Below, piece by piece: positions 7,745-13,371 of a stretch of 13,371 bases of DNA (positions are counted from its first letter, which is position 1; the number at the start of each line of letters is the position of its first letter). Below the pieces are notes generated by a model, which searched no databases, was not told the DNA's origin, and saw nothing but the letters and a program-made list of their open reading frames with translations. The DNA is from Bacteroidales bacterium. Lineage in GTDB: Bacteria > Bacteroidota > Bacteroidia > Bacteroidales > UBA4181. The stretch spans positions 1 to 13,371 of the forward strand of contig JAIRLS010000172.1 in the NCBI GenBank assembly GCA_031259205.1, written 5' to 3'. Position numbers and translations under genes: made by a program.

Positions 7745-9691
7745 TTACCATCCCGGATTTTGTATCAGCCGGTTATTGATGTTCATTTCACTGACAGGGA
7801 TAGGCCAGAGGCAGTCTTTCACCCTGAATCTCCTGTACTGCACCGGCTGGAGGGTGAAAAATGTTTCCGCCGTAGTGCCTCGATGATTCCACCCCATTGC
7901 GGAATTGGAAAACTCCTGCGGCGCCCGGTTCCATCGCAGCATGTCCCAGTGCCGGAGTCCTTCAAAGGCAAATTCGACGCTTCTTTCGTACAGGATAATA
8001 TTCCTCAGTCCTTCGCGTTCTTTGTGACTGTCGACGTTTCTCGCCAGCGCGGGATCTCCCCAAACCGTTTGCACATCGGGAATACCGGCTCTCCGGCGGA
8101 CGCGGTTGATACATTCATATACTTCCTCCGAAGGCCCGTAAAGTTCGTTCATCACTTCCGCTTTCATCAGCAGCAGGTCGGCCATGCGGATGATGGGATA
8201 AGGGAATTTGACGATTCTTGCGGAGTGGCTGGAAGTGGATTCCGGATGAACCAGCTTTTGCACTCCGATACCGGTGGAGATCCAGTTGGAGGTACTGCCG
8301 TCGTTACCGCCGGGGCCACCCCTGAAAAAAGTAGTTCTTATCCGTACCGAATGAGAGCGCCAGTAACCGCCGGTTATCCCCAGATTAGCGTAAAAACGGG
8401 GTTCCCTGTCCAGATAGAGTTGAATGGTCTGACTGCCGGGCGACAACAGCCCTCTGTACGGCTCATATTCGGCGTCAATCACATTGGGCATGGTAATGAT
8501 GTTGTACATTGTACTTTTGTCGAAAGTGAGGTCTTCATCTATCGGAAGGCCGTTTTTGGTGTAGTACCTTTCTGCCATGGCATAGGTAGCCCCCACCCGC
8601 TGCCGGCTTCCCGTATAGTCCTTCACTCCGTCGTAGTCATCAGGCAGGCGGATATTCATGTCGGCGGACAGGGATCCCGTCATTCCCGGCAGGCTTGAAA
8701 GCCCCCACAACAGTTCTTTGTTCCACTTCTCTACTATCAGCATCCTCAAATCGTACAGCGTCTGCATTTTTGTCTGGTCCAAATCCCAATCGTCGCGGTC
8801 GTAAATGTAGGGCGCCCTCTCGTAAGTATATAAATCCTTCATATTCCTCTCGGCGATTTTTATGGCGTCCTCTATGGCGACCAGCGCTTCCTCCCATTTT
8901 TTCACCTCGGCGGTTTGCGGGAAGAAATGCTTGCCGTCATGATCGAAAAAATCGCCGAAGTACTCTTTGTTTCCGTTAAAGAAAGGGCTTGCCCTGTAGA
9001 GCATCACTCTTGCCTTGAACGCCATGGCTCCCACTCGGTCGATCTGCCCGAAGTCCAGCGAACTTTGCTTTTCATTGAGCGCCGGAATGGCCTCGTCCAT
9101 CAGACGGATGATGAAGTCGAAGCAATCATCCACTTTGGAGCGTTCCTGATAAAACTCCTCTCCCATGGCGTCGGGCGCCACCGCTTTGTCGGCAATCACT
9201 ACGGGGCCGTAATTGCGTACCAGCAGGAAGGTATAGTAGGCTTTCAGGAATTTTGCCTGCGCCGCCCATTCCTCCTTTTCCTGATAGGTCATGTCCCTCA
9301 CGCCGTCAATGTATTCCAGAAAAATGTTGGTGCTTCGGATGCCTTGATACAGCGCCGGAGCGCCGCCGGATCCCGTCCAGTATCCCAACAGCGGATCGGA
9401 GGTAGATTGCAGTCCCCGCATGATTCGGTTGCTCTTGTATTCCGACGCATTGTTCTCGGAAACCGCAGGGGTAATGTATTCGTCCCCCAGCCAGTATTCC
9501 GTTTCGTGCAGGTTGGCGTCGCGCGGATTGTAACAGTATACTTTTGCCAAAGCGCTCCACGCTTCGTCTTTCACGGAAAAGATGTCTTCCAGTGTCAGGG
9601 TATTGTCCGGCACGACGTTCAAAAAATCGCAAGCCGTAAAAAGAAAGGCGACCCCTGTTAAAAAGCCTGTTTTTAAATCGAATATTTTCAT
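7745..9691 (-). CDS. SusD/RagB-family substrate-binding lipoprotein
   Basis: This 648-residue protein has full family length, with a signal peptide ending LFTAC (Cys21). Hallmarks include DFLNVVPDNTLTLEDIF after the cysteine, FLKAYYTFLLVRNYGPVVI (TPR-containing N-terminal half), MADLLLMKAEV (505-513), ILYERSVEFAFEGLRHWDML (567-586) and the C-terminal LWPIP (628-632) ending QNPGW. SusD proteins sit as a lid on the SusC barrel at the outer surface and capture ligand before TonB-driven import. The gene begins 45 bp after the SusC stop, which is the conserved order. The ATG chosen gives a standard lipoprotein signal peptide. Ligand cannot be deduced from sequence. I see no frameshift or truncation. 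Confidence 0.98.
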   Translation of the reverse strand: MKIFDLKTGFLTGVAFLFTACDFLNVVPDNTLTLEDIFSVKDEAWSALAKVYCYNPRDANLHETEYWLGDEYITPAVSENNASEYKSNRIMRGLQSTSDPLLGYWTGSGGAPALYQGIRSTNIFLEYIDGVRDMTYQEKEEWAAQAKFLKAYYTFLLVRNYGPVVIADKAVAPDAMGEEFYQERSKVDDCFDFIIRLMDEAIPALNEKQSSLDFGQIDRVGAMAFKARVMLYRASPFFNGNKEYFGDFFDHDGKHFFPQTAEVKKWEEALVAIEDAIKIAERNMKDLYTYERAPYIYDRDDWDLDQTKMQTLYDLRMLIVEKWNKELLWGLSSLPGMTGSLSADMNIRLPDDYDGVKDYTGSRQRVGATYAMAERYYTKNGLPIDEDLTFDKSTMYNIITMPNVIDAEYEPYRGLLSPGSQTIQLYLDREPRFYANLGITGGYWRSHSVRIRTTFFRGGPGGNDGSTSNWISTGIGVQKLVHPESTSSHSARIVKFPYPIIRMADLLLMKAEVMNELYGPSEEVYECINRVRRRAGIPDVQTVWGDPALARNVDSHKEREGLRNIILYERSVEFAFEGLRHWDMLRWNRAPQEFSNSAMGWNHRGTTAETFFTLQPVQYRRFRVKDCLWPIPVSEMNINNRLIQNPGW

Positions 9692-9736
9692 TGTATTAAA
9701 ATTGGAAAGGTTTCTATTGTCATTATTTATTTATTG

Positions 9737-12700
9737 TTAGAAATTTAACTGTACTCCTATGTTAAATCGTCTGTTGAGCGGATAAGCAAGCCCGTTCAGT
9801 CCCATTTCGGGATCCCACAGTTTGAAGGGACTGAGGACAAAGAGATTTTCGGTGCTGAAATAGATTCTGCTGGATTGCACGCCGATCACTTTAAGGGCTT
9901 TCCATCCGCTCAGGGAGTATCCCACTTCCGTAGATTTCAGGCGCAGGAAGGAACCGTTGCGCAACCACCACGTCGATGCCTGGTTGTTGTTGGCGCTCAC
10001 CTGATCGGTAAGTCGCGGCCAGAAGGCGTGTACATTTTGATTGTCTTCGCTCCATGCGTCCCTCGCCACAATGCTGAGGGCGTTGCGCCTGTTGACAAAC
10101 GGCGCAATGCCTGTGCCGGATCCCGCATTAATGGAAAACGACACCCTGGCGTTGCCCTGGAAAAAGAAGGACAAATCGAAATCCCTGTATCCGACGGAGG
10201 CGCCGAATCCGTACTGTATTTCGGGAACGGAAGGGTATCCCATGGGGATGCGGTCATTCGTGTTTATTTCGCCGTCGTTGTTGATGTCCCTGTACCGGAT
10301 GTCGCCGGCCGAATAATCGCCCAGCGACGTCTGGGAAGGAGCGTTTTTTATTTCCGCTTCGTCCACAAAAAGCCGTTCGGCCACATATCCCCATAACTGA
10401 CTGAGGCTCTTGCCTGTGCTCTTGAGGTATTCGTCCTCATAGTCGGGTTCGTCCTTTTCGACATATTCATTGGTAGAATAGGTAAAGTTGGCGCGTCCCG
10501 TGACCCAGAGATCCTTGTTGAAACTGTACTGGTAATCCAGCGAGCCGTCCATTCCCTGCGAAACGGCTTTCCCTACATTCCCCTTGACTTCTCTTTCAAA
10601 ACCGGCAGTGGCGGGAATGGTCAGCCTGTCCAAATAAATCTGATCGCGAATATCTTTGAAGAAATCCACTTGCAGTTTCAACGCTTCCTCCTTGAAAAAA
10701 CCGATTTCCAGCCCTGCATTGTATTTTTGGGAAATTTCCCAGGTAATATCGGGATTGGCGTAACGGCTGATGGTATAGCCTTCATTGCGGTTATTGAACG
10801 ATTCGCCCCATGCAAACGCGCCTCCGCCTTTGGTAATATCGGAAAGGAAAAAGAAGCGTTTGCTGCGTTCTGCAATAGCGTCGTTGCCCACCAAACCGTA
10901 GGTAAACTTCAGTTTCAGATTACTGATCGTGTTTTTCAGCGGCGCAAAGAAGTCTTCGTTGGACACCAGCCAGCCTCCGCCAACGGAAGGGAAGAAACCG
11001 AACTGATTTTTCCCTGTAAATTTTTCCGAACCGTTGTACCCGTAAGCAAGTTCAATAAAATAGCGTGAATCATAATTATAGGTGAGCCGGCTTGAATTGC
11101 CCATGTTTTTTTCGGGCAACGATTCGTATATGGAAAGATTCGCCAGGTCAGCAAGTTGCGCCTGCGTAGAGCTTGCCATGCCCACTGTCATAAAACCGAC
11201 GGAATGTTTGCCGAATTGCCGATCCCAGTTCAAACGCACTTCGAAATAATACAGCCCGTCGGCGTCGCGTCCCGGCTCTACATCTCCAAGATAGGCGCGT
11301 CCGGAAGTGGGATTGATGCACATGAGCGTGTATTTTTCCGCAATGGGATCATAGGTATCCAAGGCATAATAATAGGGAAGGTAAGTTCTTCTGCTGGAAT
11401 ACTTGCTCCTCACTTTTGCAGACGCTTTGGCCTGTATTTTCAGCCCTTCCGTAATCATGCCCAGATCCTGCATCAGGGTCACCTGCGTGTTGATGGTGGT
11501 TTCGTTCCGTTCTTCGTAGCCCCTGACCATCTGTGCATAAGGATTGGTGGCCACTCTGCCGTCGGAATACTGACTGCCGAAAAGAACATGCTGCACATAA
11601 CGATGCTCCTCATCCGGCTCATATACGGGGGGAAAATCCACAGGATTGGCATTCATCACCTGATTGAACAGGGTGGTCGTGGATACGTACGGCCCCGTAT
11701 ACTTTTCGAACCGTCCCTGAATACGGGTGTCCAAAGATGTGCTGGGCGACAGTTTGAAAACGACGTTTGTCCGGACATGGAACCGGTCGATATTGATGTT
11801 GTTGTTGAAATTGTTTTGCCCGTTCACTTTCAGCAAGCCCGTTTCGTTATCATAGCCGCCCGATACGTAATAATTGGCCACTTGCCCGCCACCCGATACA
11901 TTGACGTTGGCTTTTGTATTGATGGTATAGTTTTTGAACAATGCTTCGTACCAGTCGATATTGGGGTAAACCATCGGATTTTCGCCCATTATGGTCGAAT
12001 GAATTTTCTGTTCGCTGTAGTAGGCGCCCAACCCCGGATTTCTTGTCATACGCGCTTGATTGTACAGTCTCATGTAGTCCGCTGCATCCAGCATTTCCAA
12101 AATCCGCGTAGGCGTCGCCACATGCATGTCCACTCTGGCGTTGAGTTTTACCGGCCCTTCGCGTCCCGCCTTTGTATTGACCAGAATGATGCCGTTGGCG
12201 CCCCTCGCCCCGTACAACACCGTTGCCGAGGCGTCCCTCAGAACGGAAAAACTTTCCACATCGTCCGGCTGTATGCGTGCCAGATCGGTAGCGCTGGCTT
12301 CAAAACCGTCAATAAGAATCAAGGGCGACTGCTTGTATCCGAAAGTGGTTACTCCGCGCACAAAGAACTGGGCAAGGTCTTCGCCCGGCTCGCCGGTCGT
12401 CTGATAAGAGATCAAACCGGGTATCTTGCCGGCAAAAGCGCTGGTAAGATTCGCGGAGGGCTGTTTCAAATCCGACATCCTGACACTCTCAATAGACGCA
12501 ATCACACTCTCTTTCTTTTGCTTTCCGAAAGCCACAATCGTCACTTCTTCCATCTCGGCGGCTTCTTCATTCAATGTGACGGCTATCACGCGCCTCGCGC
12601 CTACAATGACGTCCTGCTTTTGATAACCGACAAAACTGAACTGCAAAACCGACGTATCGGCCGGAACATTGATCATAAATTCCCCGTTGACATCGGTTAC

Positions 12701-12913
12701 AACACCCAGCGTGGTACCGCGAATAATGACATTCACTCCGGGCATCACCCCGCCGGTATAGTCGGATACGGTACCCGTAACCGTACGCGGAGGTTGAATC
12801 ATTGGCTCCCCGCCGACAACGTCTACGGGAATAACCATCCCGCACATCCCAAAAAACAGGAACAAATGAATACGAACCATCCCATACTTAAACCATTTGA
12901 ATATGAATTTCAT
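9737..12913 (-). CDS. SusC/RagA-family TonB-dependent outer-membrane transporter
   Basis: This complete 1058-residue protein imports the ligand captured by SusD, using TonB energy. A signal peptide (about 1-36) precedes a carboxypeptidase-regulatory-like beta domain (about 43-115; VTGTVSDYTGGVMPGVNVII, then TDVNGEFMINVP, then FSFVGYQKQ). A TonB-box-like segment EEVTIVAFGKQKKESV lies at 122-137. The plug domain follows, with PLILIDGFE (197-205) and VLRDASATVLYGARGANGII (224-243), the SusC signature. The rest is a beta barrel ending in a terminal aromatic residue (NIGVQLNF). No N-terminal STN signalling domain is present, so this transporter is not obviously coupled to an anti-sigma factor. The start could also be Met12 (12878-12880), which would give a shorter signal peptide. 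It is the first gene of the probable operon; the upstream gap holds a terminator and repeats. Confidence 0.98.
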   Translation of the reverse strand: MKFIFKWFKYGMVRIHLFLFFGMCGMVIPVDVVGGEPMIQPPRTVTGTVSDYTGGVMPGVNVIIRGTTLGVVTDVNGEFMINVPADTSVLQFSFVGYQKQDVIVGARRVIAVTLNEEAAEMEEVTIVAFGKQKKESVIASIESVRMSDLKQPSANLTSAFAGKIPGLISYQTTGEPGEDLAQFFVRGVTTFGYKQSPLILIDGFEASATDLARIQPDDVESFSVLRDASATVLYGARGANGIILVNTKAGREGPVKLNARVDMHVATPTRILEMLDAADYMRLYNQARMTRNPGLGAYYSEQKIHSTIMGENPMVYPNIDWYEALFKNYTINTKANVNVSGGGQVANYYVSGGYDNETGLLKVNGQNNFNNNINIDRFHVRTNVVFKLSPSTSLDTRIQGRFEKYTGPYVSTTTLFNQVMNANPVDFPPVYEPDEEHRYVQHVLFGSQYSDGRVATNPYAQMVRGYEERNETTINTQVTLMQDLGMITEGLKIQAKASAKVRSKYSSRRTYLPYYYALDTYDPIAEKYTLMCINPTSGRAYLGDVEPGRDADGLYYFEVRLNWDRQFGKHSVGFMTVGMASSTQAQLADLANLSIYESLPEKNMGNSSRLTYNYDSRYFIELAYGYNGSEKFTGKNQFGFFPSVGGGWLVSNEDFFAPLKNTISNLKLKFTYGLVGNDAIAERSKRFFFLSDITKGGGAFAWGESFNNRNEGYTISRYANPDITWEISQKYNAGLEIGFFKEEALKLQVDFFKDIRDQIYLDRLTIPATAGFEREVKGNVGKAVSQGMDGSLDYQYSFNKDLWVTGRANFTYSTNEYVEKDEPDYEDEYLKSTGKSLSQLWGYVAERLFVDEAEIKNAPSQTSLGDYSAGDIRYRDINNDGEINTNDRIPMGYPSVPEIQYGFGASVGYRDFDLSFFFQGNARVSFSINAGSGTGIAPFVNRRNALSIVARDAWSEDNQNVHAFWPRLTDQVSANNNQASTWWLRNGSFLRLKSTEVGYSLSGWKALKVIGVQSSRIYFSTENLFVLSPFKLWDPEMGLNGLAYPLNRRFNIGVQLNF

Positions 12914-12984
12914 AATAAACTATTTAAACTGTTAAAAATGAAATGACATGTACATGGCCTTCTCGACATATACTGCCGAATTTC

Positions 12985-13011
12985 GCCTCTCTCTGGCAAC
13001 TGCCTCTCTCT
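12985..13011. promoter_or_regulatory. 10-bp direct repeat upstream of SusC (candidate binding site)
   Basis: GCCTCTCTCT occurs at 12985-12994 and again at 13002-13011, 17 bp apart start to start. The 7-bp spacer GGCAACT forms, with the next bases, a small inverted repeat (GGCA-AC-TGCC). On the coding strand it reads AGAGAGAGGC, spacer, AGAGAGAGGC, about 70-100 bases upstream of the SusC start codon. The position suits an activator site or the transcribed leader. The repetition is visible, but the regulatory role is inference, and the CT-rich composition also occurs in the nearby microsatellite. Confidence 0.35.
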
Positions 13012-13127
13012 TATTTTTTTACTCATGGAATTAAATTTAAAAATGGATAACTTAAATAAATTATGGAAAATTGATTACAAGCCTTCATGTTCCGGTATTG
13101 ACAAGTTGTACGTTGCCGGATCAACAT

Positions 13128-13164
13128 AAAAAAAGCCCCAACATGCAAAAAACATGTTGCGGCT
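13128..13164 (-). terminator. Intrinsic terminator on the minus strand, upstream of the SusC operon
   Basis: Read on the minus strand, AGCCGCAACATG pairs with CATGTTGGGGCT (11 of 12 positions, one G-G mismatch) around a 7-base loop TTTTTTG. The stem is followed at once by seven T residues (minus strand of 13134-13128, the first of which also closes the stem). This is the standard rho-independent layout. It would stop transcripts arriving from beyond the right edge, or act as an attenuator in a long leader of the SusC operon, whose start codon lies 214 bp downstream. The plus-strand version lacks a T-run and should not terminate. Confidence 0.75.
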
Positions 13165-13195
13165 ATATATAAATTTCGGAAAATTTTTCTTATCT

Positions 13196-13227
13196 CACGC
13201 GCGTGCGCATATACTATATATAGTATA
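13196..13227. repeat. Adjacent palindromes and alternating pyrimidine-purine tract
   Basis: CACGCGCGTG at 13196-13205 is a perfect 10-bp palindrome, and TATACTATATATAGTATA at 13210-13227 is a perfect 18-bp palindrome. Bases 13196-13214 alternate strictly between pyrimidine and purine, a pattern prone to Z-DNA under supercoiling, while the AT palindrome could extrude a cruciform. They lie between the terminator and the (CT)18 tract. Function is unknown; they could be operator sites. Confidence 0.6.
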
Positions 13228-13236
13228 ACTTGATGT

Positions 13237-13280
<44 letters not shown>

Positions 13281-13371
13281 AGATCGTGCCAAACTTCACA
13301 AATGCGACATTTTCAACGATATACAACGCTTTGCCCTGAAAGTTTTTTATCTCTTTCAAGCGCATTTGAAC

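Noticed and set aside
7565..8698. Plus-strand open frame of 377 codons opposite SusD and the DUF4959 lipoprotein
   Set aside because: It crosses the boundary between two well-supported minus-strand genes and has no family signature.
11156..12946. Plus-strand open frame of 596 codons opposite SusC
   Set aside because: It is fully antisense to an unmistakable SusC gene, lacks any recognisable domain, and is rich in Arg/His/Gly as expected for a shadow of the real coding frame.
13210..13227. Invertible promoter boundary
   Set aside because: Phase-variable Bacteroides promoters need two inverted repeats flanking a segment. I found no second copy of this palindrome or its arms in the window.
13302..13371. 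Plus-strand gene starting at ATG 13302 and leaving the window
   Set aside because: Only 23 codons are visible and I recognise no family. It is mentioned as context for the CT tract but not called.

Overview
The window is best explained as a Bacteroidota (probably Bacteroidales) chromosomal segment carrying a Sus-like outer-membrane uptake operon. The evidence is a SusC/SusD pair, several lipoprotein families known mainly from this phylum (DUF4959/DUF5126/DUF5000, DUF4998, BACON), a Bacteroidota-type HU-related protein, short lipoprotein signal peptides with acidic residues after the cysteine, and AT-rich gene starts without Shine-Dalgarno sequences. Every convincing gene lies on the minus strand, so the locus reads from right to left.

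Layout in transcription order. 13371-12914: a 458-base region without a confident gene. It holds a (CT)18 microsatellite, two palindromes, a minus-strand intrinsic terminator and a 10-bp direct repeat. 12913-9737: SusC-like TonB-dependent transporter. 9691-7745: SusD-like substrate-binding lipoprotein. 7719-6415: DUF4959/DUF5126/DUF5000 lipoprotein with a discoidin-like C-terminus. 6384-5677: DUF4998-type lipoprotein. 5636-4080: BACON-domain lipoprotein (paralogue A). 4067-2244: lipid-anchored calcineurin-like phosphoesterase with TIG, MetallophosN and MetallophosC-type domains. 2243-2040: intergenic gap with four 17-bp palindromes at an exact 22-bp period. 2039-1644: HU-related DNA-binding protein. 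1607 to beyond the left edge: BACON-domain lipoprotein (paralogue B, C-terminus missing).

Gaps inside the first six genes are 12-45 bp, so they are probably one transcript. The only long gap (204 bp) precedes the HU-related gene and contains the palindrome array. From there the HU gene and paralogue B (36 bp apart) may form a second transcription unit.

Working model (inference): SusC/SusD capture and import a ligand at the cell surface, the four accessory lipoproteins bind or present it, and the phosphoesterase removes a phosphate or cleaves a phosphodiester. No glycoside hydrolase, polysaccharide lyase, sulfatase or peptidase is visible, so the locus may serve a phosphorylated substrate rather than a plain glycan. 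Degradative enzymes could still lie beyond the left edge. The least explained elements are the palindrome array with its adjacent HU-related gene, the duplicated BACON lipoproteins with different numbers of internal repeats, and the microsatellite-rich upstream region.
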